Below are positions 24,116 through 34,303 of a DNA stretch of 64,000 nucleotides, in pieces. Source of the DNA: Flammulina velutipes (Eukaryota; Basidiomycota; Agaricomycetes; Agaricales; Physalacriaceae); the NCBI GenBank assembly GCA_011800155.1, contig CM022369.1:3827976-3891975 (forward strand), read 5' to 3'. Within the stretch, counting starts at the first letter, position 1. The number at the start of each line of letters is the position of its first letter. Under the pieces are notes generated by a model. That model had not been told where the DNA came from and made no database searches. It saw only the letters and a program-made list of their open reading frames with translations. A program made the position numbers and the translations under genes.

Positions 24116-26567
24116 TTATAATACAACAGCAGCAAGTAAATCCAATCCCTGTTTAACGAGGTAAACAGCTGTACAGTGAGTCTTCCTGGCCGAACCAAAA
24201 AGCCAGCCAAAATCAATGTCTAGTACTGGATGCTCTTTGCCGTGTCTGGAGAGAATGTCAGCATTAGCGCACATGGTGGAAGATACCACAAACGAACTCC
24301 GTTTGGATATGTAACTCGACTCCATCTCTAGTCCACCCGTCCAGCTTCTCCTTTGGTGTGTCTCGACATTCATAGCATTCGAACAATGGTCCGGATTCTG
24401 ACCCCGCCAAGATCACCCATCCATCCTCGTTCTCTAGATCCACGACATAGATATCCTCCCTAAACTTATCTAGATCCTGTGATCGGTGACCGCAGAAGAC
24501 GTGGTAGACCTAAAACATCAAACCAACTCAATCGCGAGCTGGAAACCTCCGAATGAACTCACCATGCTCCGCCACCCAAATAAAGACCGTCTCCCGCTGC
24601 CATCCTTGACGCACCGTCTACACTCAAACATCGCTTCGATTTCATCCATATCATCCACCGATGTATTTCCGTCCTTCCCTACCATCCCGACAACCATTTC
24701 CACTATCTCCCTCAAGAATTCGTTCCTCTGCAAATGTCCGACACGCCACGGAATCCGCTCCCATAACGGGCCCACCTGCACTGTCTTGTCCACTGCCGGA
24801 TCGTCGTCGTCATCGTCATCATCCCTGTGATGCATAGTTGCATGTGAACATTTGTGCGCAACTATTTCGTCGCCATACAACATGGTGGCTCGAGAGGTAT
24901 CATTAACGCGCCGAGGACAACAAGTCGGGGGACGTGAGCACAAAAGCACACTAGAGACGCGCTGTATGATCGCATTGATCTCACTTGGTGACATGTTCCC
25001 TGCATCCATGTCTGGATCGATCTTCTTCAGAATCATCTCGGCGTTGCTGCGGCGCCACGTCTCGACGAATGCGGGTACGAGTTCCATGGCAGGCTGAAAG
25101 CTCCCCTCGGTCACGTCGACGCCCCTGGGGCTCGACAAGATTTCCTTCACTTCCGGAATATTGTAAATGTCTGGGAGCGAGGGATAAAACTGGCCTCCAG
25201 GCAATGTCTTCCTGAACGCGCGAAACGCCGATGCGGCAAACGGTTTGCGTTCGTTCATTAAGATCTTGAGCTCGTGCGCCAGACGCTGTCTGCGGACATC
25301 GTCCATGAATTTGATGACACCTGCGGAGATATTTGCCCAAACTAACAAAAAAAATCAGTGTTAGATCTCTACACAAGAGACGGATTGTCCATACCGCGAT
25401 CAGTCAGCGGACGTGTCTAGTTAACGCCAGGAACGTCGAGGAATCCCGATACCTTAGTACGACCTTTCATGAATTCAAGGTCTTGCTCATATCCTAAGGC
25501 GTTGAGCTTTTCAAATATCCTATAATGGTTTGATATCGAGGACGCTAGGGGATGCGATAAGGCTCACGCTGTTATTCGCTCGTCCTTCTGGTCTTTAATT
25601 TCTCTATATCGCTGCAGTTTCCACCGCCACCACCATTCATGAGCATTTAGCGCATGCTAAACGTAGAGTCATCAGAACCAACATGAATGAGAAAATGGGA
25701 GCATACCGTGCGGATAGCGCACACATCTTGACGTCGTTTGATCAAAGAGATAGCACGAAGGAAGGAGTTAGGTTCCGATAGATCTTCTTCAACCTTTTCA
25801 TAGTCCGTCAAAAGGGCATATTTATCCAAAATCCTTTTGGGCAAGTACTCTGTATGAGCATCATGAGGTGAGAGGAAGCTTCGGACAGACAAAGAAAATT
25901 ACATGCCGCACTGATGTGTCGGGATGAGGGTGAATATGAAGTCGACGAGTTTGCGTTGAGCGAGCGAGAGGCTACCTTTCCAATCGTTGAGCCCGATAAG
26001 GCTGCAAGTTGTCATTACGCACGCCAAAGAGACTAGAGGCGGACATACTGCGTCTCCGAACACTTTAGACATACTCGCGTCCTCAGATAAATATCCGGAT
26101 TGACCACAGTCTTATCCCAGCAAAACTAGATTGTTGTCAGGGAGGGGAGCTAGGTCCAAATCGTCCTTCAGACGTACATGACAGGCTTTGACGAACATTA
26201 AGAAGGCCCATTCATATTCTGACATCCCAGGGAAAGGCTTGGGCATCGACATCGCATTAGAGCGCGCTGAACGCCACACTGTTGACGAGGACAAGCTCTC
26301 TAGGACGAGGCGAAAACTTAGATGTATGCCACATAAATGGAGGAGCTCTTGAGGCATTAGATACGCAAATATCTGGAAGAAGGCGCGTCTTCTGAGAAAG
26401 GAAAGAAGAATGGCGGAAATACATACTTCGAAGAGGACGTCGTAAGGCAGTCCAGTCAAGCAGATGTTAGACGGATGAATGGATTTGCGTCCATTGCGAC
26501 GGCCTTTAGTAGTAGCGGCCAATGATTTCACTATTTCTTGTCTCTTTCTAGCACGTTTCGGCGGCAT
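24116..26567 (-). CDS. F-box protein, family member 3
   Basis: Start at 26567 (MPPKRARKRQEIVKSLAATT), F-box LTGLPYDVLFE continuing after an intron with IFAYLMPQELLHLCGIHLSF and WRSARSNAMSMPKPFPGMSE. Later exons encode CWDKTVVNPDI with CLKCSETQ, RILDKYALLTDYEKVEEDL, HALNAHEWWWRWKLQRYREI, and TRPLTDRVWANISAGVIKF. The core exon (25348-24540) includes MNERKPFAASAFRAFRKTLP, FYPSLPDIYNIPEV, an eight-Asp run, WVGLVGKDG-like VVGMVGKDGN and FECRRC. The last exons contain FECYECRDTPKEKLDGW and HGKEHPVLDIDFGWLFGS. The stop is at 24116. Splicing of two short exons near 25390-25450 restores an otherwise interrupted frame. It is most similar to the copy at 31203. Putative SCF adaptor of unknown target. Confidence 0.78.
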
Positions 26568-26615
26568 CGTCGAGAGAGTAAAGGTCAAAGAGTGAACATA
26601 GAATTGATCATCCTC

Positions 26616-26813
26616 GTGATCGTAACCACACGTGGAGAAATGATGTGGCGCTCCGAGTCCGAAGTCGATCAGTGTTCATTAATCATTCTATGGCTCTCTG
26701 ACTCGCGATAAGAACGTTTCTGCTAGCTTATTGGCTTCTACAGCCGATATAATCATCCTCAACTCGCATCCCACTGGAGCATTTAACGGGTTTCAGATAT
26801 CGCGATAACACCG
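26616..26813. repeat. 200-bp promoter block, copy 1
   Basis: The stretch from GTGATCGT to AACACCGG is clearly alike to 29483-29695 in the same orientation. Shared blocks are CACGTGGAGAAATGATGTGG, TGGCTTCTACA, CATCCTCAACTC and GATATCGCGATA. It starts about 50 bp upstream of the F-box gene start at 26567. It contains an E-box-like CACGTG and one TGTGGCG heptamer (26644-26650). Confidence 0.75.
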
Positions 26814-27053
26814 GCATTTTCTGGTAGTCCGTCGTTGTACACCCCATAGGGCGGCTGTTCGAGAAATTTTACAACCGTACTCACGCCCATACTGTGGCAG
26901 TTGAGGCAATTATGGATTCTATATTGTAGGCGCCGGTGACACGGGGAATACACGAGACATCAAAAGGCAGCAGACACTGATGCAATAGCCCAATGCCTAA
27001 AACAAGACTATGGGGCCGAGGAGAAAATAGACGATAAGAAAGACATCGAGACT

Positions 27054-29229
27054 TTAGTCGTCGAACTTGAGGCCATCGAAATCGGCGTGGGGGTAGTGTT
27101 GCTTGACAAGTTCTACGACGTAGTGACCGGGGGTTCCGAACGTGACGTGTCTGGACGTGATGCCGGAATGCAAGATAGCCACGAGCTTGCCTTTAACGTT
27201 GAAGATGGCTGCGCCAGAGTCGCCTTTGCCGGAAAAGTCGCCGTGTTTCTTGCTGAAGTTAAGGACCGCGACCTCCCAAGAATAGTGCTCCAGCTCGTCA
27301 CACGTATACGCCTCCAACTCGGAGAGGCGACCAAAGGTAAGGTCGGTGGACTGCCCATCCTTGGCAACGTTGAAGTCAGTGTTGCCGTTCTCGTTGAGAC
27401 TCGCCAGGCCTGCGGCGTCAACACATCCCGACAGCCTAAAGAGATGGTCGTCCGGGTACTTGAAGGATGGTGGGTTCAAGGCGACATTGGGGTTGAAGAA
27501 CGAGTTGATCTCACTGAGGGTATACTTGCCGGCTTGAAGATATAAATTTCCGTTAGAAGAAGGAAAGAGATAAAAATGAACACGGACCCAGATATACAGA
27601 ATTTCCTTGGAAACTCTCCTTGAACTTGGTCTCGTCGAGCGCGATGACGGCGAGATCACGAGTATATCGACGGTCGTCGAGATCATTGGCGATTTTGGGA
27701 GCCCAATCGAGGTACCCGATGATACGTTGGTAGTCGTCGCTCCAGGTGGAGGCGAGGAGCTGGAGGAAGTCGGCCAGCTTCACAATGTCCTTCTGCAACC
27801 TTTTCAAATCTTGCTGCTTCCTCTCCTCGTCCTCCTCGTCTTCCGCCGCCTCGTCTTTGTCATGGGATTTCGGCTTCGCCATTATTTTCGTAAGCTGCTC
27901 AGCAAAGAGCTTGGCGTCTTGTAGCTTGACACTGATTAATGCACGAGTCTCATTGACCACCTGCTGGAACCGTTGGCTGCTGCAGTTGCGAATGTACTTC
28001 GGAGGAGCACCTCGGCCTCCGTTGTACTCGTAGTCCTTGGTGGTGTCGGAGGAGGTTACGTGCTTGTTCGTAAGACACATCACCCTCTTACTCTTGTTAC
28101 CATGTTGGTCCTTTCCTTCGTGGAAGTACAGACCGAGTGAGCCTTGCGTATCCTTGTTAGCCAACGTGAGGGGAACGCCCAGGACAGCCGTCAGAGCTCG
28201 GCGGATGTAGTGGGTCGGGTCTGTGTCTCGTACGACGGGCATCATCGGAGGGGGACCGCCGAGGAACTCGACAGCGCCTTCGATCCAGTGGACAGCTGCG
28301 TCTTGAATGCCGTGCCTTGCGAGGATGGCGAGGACAGCAGCGTTAGCGTCGCGACAGGAGGTCTCCTTGGTGGTGTTGGGATGGACGGAGATCCAGAGCA
28401 CGATGTAGTCGTCCAAGATAGCCTTATTGTCATCATCAGGCGTCGAGAAGCGGACAGGAAGCATCGTAGAGACGTGAACGCCACGGCTCGAATCCTTGAG
28501 AAGAGCGATGATCTCAGGAGCGACCGTCTCCTTCCAAAGCTTGTTCTTTAGTATCGGGTGGTTCGCTGAGTGAGCGGTCTTCTCCGGGATGACCGAGAAC
28601 CTCTCTGGAGGGACGACGAAGGGATGCTGCAGGAGATCGGAACGGTGGAGGAGAAGAGGATGGTCCTCAGAGACGCCCGTATAGAAGTGGGAGCGCTCAA
28701 AAAGCGAGACGAGGTCTGGCGAGGCAGATGTGGTCTCGGAAAGGTTGGAGAGGAATGTCGCGTTGCTGAACGGGGACGAGTTTGGCGCGGTGGGGTGGAA
28801 CTTCAAGTGAGCGTTGAGGCATTGGAGTTGGAAGACAGTAAGCCCTGAAAACAGAGTCGGTAAGTAACGGAAAAGAACATTTACAAGGATACTCACATTC
28901 GAACTGTTGAGAGACCTTTTTGATAGCCTCAATAAAGTCAATCACCTGCTGAACAGCATCTAAGGACACGACGATAAATGAGGGATAAACATGAAAAGGG
29001 GTCAAAAGTACTGACCAGGGCCGAGGAAATTGAGAGCTTGGAGCTCCGCATCTGGCAGATGAATAACTAGAGGGGAAAATGTCGTAAGCGGAGTAGACGA
29101 TAGGGAAACAACTGGCAGCACCCACTCTTTTCGGTGTCCAATATTTGAGAAGGCTTTGAAAGTCAGTCTCAGGGATATTGCACTAGGACATTCGGGACGT
29201 ACCCTCCGAATACGTTCACTCGTGTCCAT
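27054..29229 (-). CDS. trypsin-like (PA-clan) serine protease, apparently intracellular
   Basis: About 650 residues in several exons; the largest is 28844-27588 and the last 27532-27054. There is no signal peptide (MDTSERIRSLLKYWTPKR). The N-terminal half is helical and of unknown family, containing VHVSTMLPVRFSTPDDDN and IVLWISVHPNTTKE. The C-terminal half holds a complete catalytic set: His in VMCLTNKHV, Asp in YTRDLAVIALDE and Ser in GKGDSGAAIFNVKGKLVAI, followed by TFGTPGHYVVELVK. A charged Lys/Asp/Glu segment (KDEAAEDEEDEERK) is inserted between His and Asp. The substrate is unknown. The start was chosen because splicing from it gives a continuous frame; upstream exons are possible. It shares a divergent promoter with the hydrolase at 29793. 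Confidence 0.78.
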
Positions 29230-29482
29230 TCCGGGCCCAAAATATCACAATACTTTCTTACTTCTGTGGCGCCCAATATATCCTGATCCATACAACGAAG
29301 TTTCCGAAGGGACTCACCTCGTCAGGCTGCCTCGTTCTACCCGTACCTTCAATCGACAAGGATGATGGCCGAAAGCGTAGTTGAGTGGCTTGAAAGGCGT
29401 TGCAAGTGTGAAGAATTGGAAGTGAAGATCGAAAAGACCACTCGAACGTCGATAAGATGAGCGGAACGTGGGAGCGGTCTCC

Positions 29483-29695
29483 GTGATCGTGACTCAATAA
29501 GCACACGTGGAGAAATGATGTGGCGCTGTGAGCTCAAAATCGATCAATGTTCATCACAATCATTGTATGGTTCCTTTCCTGTCATGATATTCTCAGTTGC
29601 TGCTATTTTACTGGCTTCTACAACAGATATCATCTTCCTCAACTCACATCCCGCCGGGCATTCGGCGGGTTTCATAGATATCGCGATATCACCAG
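29483..29695. repeat. 200-bp promoter block, copy 2
   Basis: Second copy of the block at 26616-26813, same orientation. Here it lies between the divergent protease (start 29229) and secreted hydrolase (start 29793). It keeps CACGTG, the TGTGGCG heptamer (29519-29525) and a perfect 14-bp palindrome GATATCGCGATATC. Confidence 0.75.
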
Positions 29696-29754
29696 GAATG
29701 ATATCCCGACTTGACGACGACTACCGATGCGGTGCTTTCACCCAGATAGAAGAC

Positions 29755-29764
29755 CATATATACC
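29755..29764 (+). promoter_or_regulatory. TATA-like box of the secreted hydrolase
   Basis: CATATATACC lies about 30 bp before the ATG at 29793. The short distance implies a very short leader, or use of another box. Confidence 0.4.
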
Positions 29765-29792
29765 TTTCCGGCGTACGTCGTAAATACTATGA

Positions 29793-30981
29793 ATGGCACA
29801 TACACTCCCCACCCTCATTTTGTTGCTCCTCACATTCATATCTCTGTGCCAGTGCAAGATCCAAGCAGTTGGAAGCTACACTTCCGGTTGGCTATCCTTC
29901 CCGGATGTTAGCGATGCCACTAAACAAGACTGGGCTATCGGGCAAGATGGCGGCAAATTTGTACGTTGCCTGGCCTAACGGGAGGCGCGTATATTGAAGT
30001 CCATCTAGCCACTTTACCAAACAAAAGACGACAACAAAGAAATCAAGCGGGGCGTGATCATCGTTCATGGTCTACACAGAGACTGCTGGAATCGTGAGTT
30101 TCATACCATCGCAACGCCACACTTCCCACTAAACAACATCCCAACAACCAGACTTCACATACATCAAATCCGCCCTGTCCGATGCCGTCTCTCAGAATAA
30201 CATCAACCGCGCATCCATCTCCCTAATGGCTCCCTGCTTCTTCACCAAAGACGACCTCCCCCAACTCACCAAGCCCGACCAAGTCAGGTATGGCAAGACA
30301 TCCTGGATACGCGGAAACAAGAACAGCGCCCCCGAAAACCTCAAAAAGACACTATCAGCATTCACGATCCTCGATAATCTCATCTTACACTACATGAACC
30401 GCGAAACCTATCCGAACCTCGCCACCGTCGTCCTCGTCGGCCATTCCGCCGGAGGCCAGATGGTCCAGCGATACGCCGCGCTGCGTCCCCAGTCTCCCGA
30501 TGACCAGAAGCTAGAATTCTGGATAGGAAACCCTGGGACGCTCCTTTGGCTCATCCCATCCCGCCCAGTGCCAGCAGGGGATGAATGCAAAGACAATTTC
30601 GACAAGTACAAATATGGGCTAGGAGGGAACTTTATTGAGTATGCCACGAATACGGACAGAAAAGCTATCACGGGCTTGTACAGAAGCAGGAAAGTGCATT
30701 ATGCATGGGGGTTGGAGGACAGCAAGCCGGGAAAGGACCAGAGTTGTCCGGCTAAGACACAGGGCGCTTCTCGTGTGGAACGGGGGAGGAACTTCGTTCA
30801 GATGTTGGAAGGGATGGAGGGCGGATTACCTGAAACACATAGTGTCACTTGGGTGGAAGGTGTTGGACATAGTGCGCCACAAATGGTGCAGAGCAAGGAG
30901 GCACTGCGTCAGGTGAGATCCCGAATGTTGCAAAAGTGAAGAGTCGAAGGCTGACCTCAACTCTAGATATTCGGAGCTTGA
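29793..30981 (+). CDS. secreted alpha/beta hydrolase
   Basis: Four exons. The first encodes a signal peptide (MAHTLPTLILLLLTFISLCQ) and IQAVGSYTSGWLSFPDVSDA. The second gives RGVIIVHGLHRDCWN, the oxyanion-side HG motif. The long third exon carries the nucleophile elbow VVLVGHSAGGQMVQRYAALR and ends with VEGVGHSAPQMVQSKEAL, supplying the likely catalytic His. The last exon is five codons (IFGA and stop) after an intron of about 54 bp. Reading through the donor would end VRSRMLQK instead. It resembles fungal secreted esterase-like proteins of unknown substrate. It converges with the F-box gene at 31203. Confidence 0.78.
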
Positions 30982-31202
30982 GATATGAGATGCACCATTC
31001 TGCGCCACATAACCCCAGCTGCAATAAAAGATGAACATTAGCAGACGAACACCACGACGGAGGAAAGGTGATCGGTAACTGGCACAGAGAATTATAGATT
31101 AGTATATCTCGAGCTAAGTATGTATAAGTATTCCATGACGCCTTATGTACATTAAACCTTGAAGTATAATATATAAATACCTGGATCGTAAAAATGTCAC
31201 GA

Positions 31203-33660
31203 TTATGGAGCTCGTTTCTTGCGAAGATGGACAACCATCCTCGTCGGAAGCGCTGATCTTGACGACCCAACGAGCAGAGCGAAATCTTTCCCATCTTGAG
31301 GATGTTCTTCCCCATGCCTACAAACATCATCAGCGGCCTGCCTTAGAACAAACAACGGTGACTCACGCTTCCTTGATATGCTCTATGACCAGATTCTTCG
31401 TTCGCCCGTCCAGCTTCTCCTCTGGAAGATCACGACAGACGAAACATTCAAACAACGCTTCCTTCTCAATGACCTTGGCAAGCTCCCATCCATCCGGCAA
31501 ATCCTCGGGACCAACATAATTTCTGACCACGACATCCGAACGATACTCCTCGAGATCCTCGAAGAGGTGTACTTCAAAGATGTGTTGAATCTGCATGCGC
31601 AGTCAGTAATCGAGCCCAATACCAAGAGAAGACTCACCATTGTACGCCATCCGTAAAGCTGCCGGTCATCATCATCTTCATCCACACAATGATGTGACTT
31701 GCATTCGAAGACGCTTGAAGACTGGTCCATCTCCTCCACCAATGCATTGCCGTCTTTCCCTACGAGGCCAACAACCCACTTCACGATCTCGCATAAGCGC
31801 TCCTCCCGCTTAAACCAGTCACTGCGCCATTTGATTCGCTCGTTCCAATTGTCATTTGCCAGTCTCAGCGTCTGATCTCGCGCAGTTCCCGCCAACCTGC
31901 AGGCATAGTTCCTTGCCTTCCGTGCACAGATGTGCGAAAAGGCTTCCTCGCCAAAGATGGGGATGACTTTGGCATAATAGTACGGACGTCTGGCAGAGGG
32001 AGGCGAGTATGGAAAGTTTCCGCAGTACGAACAGAAGATGACGCTCGACACACGACGCATCAGGAGCTTCGCTTCGATGATAGAGAGTTTGTCGATCTCC
32101 GGGTCCACGAGTTTGACGAGTGTCCCGAAAGCCTGCTGGTGGCATGATACGAAGAAGGCAGGTAGATGTTCGAGAACTGGTACGAAGCTGTCATGGGTAA
32201 CTTCCTGGTCCTCGGGTTGGGAAAGAATGGCCTTCACGGGCGGCCATTCGTAGAGATCAGGAAGCGATGGATAGAACTCGGTTGGAGGAAGGTCCTTCTT
32301 GAATGCGCGCAGTAGACTGACGACCAATGGCTTCCGTGAATTCACCAGGACGAGCTTTTCGTGATCCAGTCGTTTAGAGCGTACGTCCTCGGCGAATTTG
32401 ACCATGTCGGCGGTGATATGGGCCCAAACTACGGATATTTAGATCATGAGTATACTGCTACCCAATGGGACGTACTTCTTTCGGAGAGAGGGCGAGTCTG
32501 GTTCACCATTGGATGTTCCTTGAAGCTGTCTGAAATCCCAAGCATCTTCATCGCGTCCATATCGGTCTTGTAGCCCAACAGGCAGAGTTTGGTGTATATC
32601 CTGAATCAATTTGAATAACGTGATTGAGGGTTGCATTGAAACTCACGCTTGCTTCCGCATGTTTTTCTGTGTCGCGATTTCATCGCCTCGCCGTTTATTC
32701 CATCGATCCAGCCAAGTATGCGCCTTTCGCCCGTTCTATCATTTCCGTAAGCTTCCTGGTCTATATGGCGCGAAACAGTACAAACGTTAACGATAGCTTG
32801 TGCCTCCAACAAACGATTCTCAGCAAACTCCAAGAGGCGTTTCTTGTTCTTCAAGAGGCCTAGCATAGATTCTTCGACGTCTTCGTACTCGGTCGTGAGG
32901 GCGTAAACATCCAAGATCTTGTCTCTGCGATATGCTATTTCGAGGTGAGTTTGATATTTATTGGTGGATTGCGGGAAACGCACTGGTGGTATGTGTTGGG
33001 ACGAGGAAGAACTTGAGGTCGATCATGACACGCTCATCGCGTGAAATGCTCTCTTTCATGTCGTCTTTTCCGATTAAACTGGAATAAATCAGCGTAGGAT
33101 GGATGAATCTGTGCAACAAAGACATACTGCAGCTCGGAGCATGCAAGACAGATGCGAGTTCGCAATCGAAAGTCGGGGATGACCACCTTCTTCGTCCAGC
33201 AGAACTGTAGATGAAGTGAGTATGTAGATATGCAGCCAGAGATACGAAGACGCACGTTGCAAATTTTGACGAACGCCAGATGCGCCCATTGCGTCTCAGT
33301 GAGCCCCGGCGACGGCGCTGGCATGTCCAGTGCATTTTCTCGAGCTGAGCGCCACGTACTTGTTGCGTACTTGTTGTGGAGGATGTCACGAAAGCATGGC
33401 GCAACGCTGCAGAGATGAAGCAAGTCCAATGGTAGAAGATGCCTGAAGACCTATTCAAGGCGTCAGACAGATGAAAGACGAGCATACAGAGCACGCACCT
33501 CGAGCAGAACGTCGTACGGAAGCGTCGCGAAGCATATCGTGCTGCTTCTGCAAATGCTGTCCTTCTTTCCGCGTCGTATAGGCTTTGCAACTGGTACGTT
33601 CTCCTTCTCTATCGTTGCATTATCACTCTTTAGTCGTTTTCTGGCGCGTCTAGGCGCCAT
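31203..33660 (-). CDS. F-box protein, family member 4
   Basis: Start at 33660 (MAPRRARKRLKSDNATIEKE); the F-box begins ICFATLPYDVLLE and continues FRHLLPLDLLHLCSVAPCF and WRSARENALDMPAPSPGLTE. Next come CWTKKVVIPDF with CLACSELQ, RRDKILDVYALTTEYEDVEE, HTWLDRWNKRRGDEIATQK and NQTRPLSERSWAHITADMV. The core exon (32405-31660) contains FAEDVRSKRLDHEKLVLVNS, FYPSLPDLYEWPPV, ILSQPEDQEV, VVGLVGKDGN and a short Asp run (VDEDDDDRQ) before LYGWRTM. The last exons hold FECFVCRDLPEEKLDGRT and HGEEHPQDGKDFALLVGS. The stop is at 31203. Intact and closest to the copy at 24116. Putative SCF substrate adaptor. Confidence 0.8.
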
Positions 33661-33683
33661 CGTCGTCGTCGTCGTCGTCGTCA
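33661..33683. repeat. GTC trinucleotide microsatellite
   Basis: Seven GTC units interrupted once, directly abutting the start codon of the F-box gene at 33660. They could code for a Thr run on the minus strand, but no ATG lies upstream in that frame, so they are leader sequence. Confidence 0.7.
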
Positions 33684-33689
33684 CCGTCG

Positions 33690-34303
33690 ATAATGTCGTC
33701 GAAGATGGTGGTGAGGAAGAAAGAATTAATATTCCATTTATTTATTGTCATGATACTTATGACGGTGATGATCGCGGTCACGAGGTGGCGCAATGCGCTG
33801 CAACTTCCTAGTCAAACTGTATTTGGCCACAATAAATGCCATGCATGTAACGTTATGTCGCATTCCTGATACACACTCCACAAAGTCTAAAAATGAGAAT
33901 ATAAGCTCCCCCGACTTTTGAAAGAATCAGTTCTCTCGGTTCATGGCGCCCCGTGTCCTATCCAGAAATGGGGGTTAGAGGTACAATTAGATGTGGCCTT
34001 AGACGTCAAATCTAGTCCAATAGAATCAGACCTCAGATTTTCTTGGTAGGAGGATACATGGGTTCCAGGCTGTATCTAAGCAACAGGCGATGCCAGCTTT
34101 GTTGAAATTCGCCTACCACCTCTAAATCTAAATATGAAGCGTTTCAAAGCGTTTCGTACTGTAGTGCATGCTATACGTGGGTAATTATTTCACAGTCCTG
34201 TGAAACAATCCTCAAAGTGTGAACGCCACGTCGTGAAATTATTCCTAACAAGACCAGTCCATACAGTAGATCACAAATAAACATAAAACATTTTTCATCG
34301 AAA
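33690..34303. other. intergenic region
   Basis: Promoter side of the F-box gene and 3' side of the MFS gene. No gene is supported. A related GTGGCGCA word is at about 33785. Confidence 0.4.

Noticed and set aside
33661..33684. Poly-Thr extension of the F-box protein
   Set aside because: The extension would require a GTG start; the ATG at 33660 matches the other family members.
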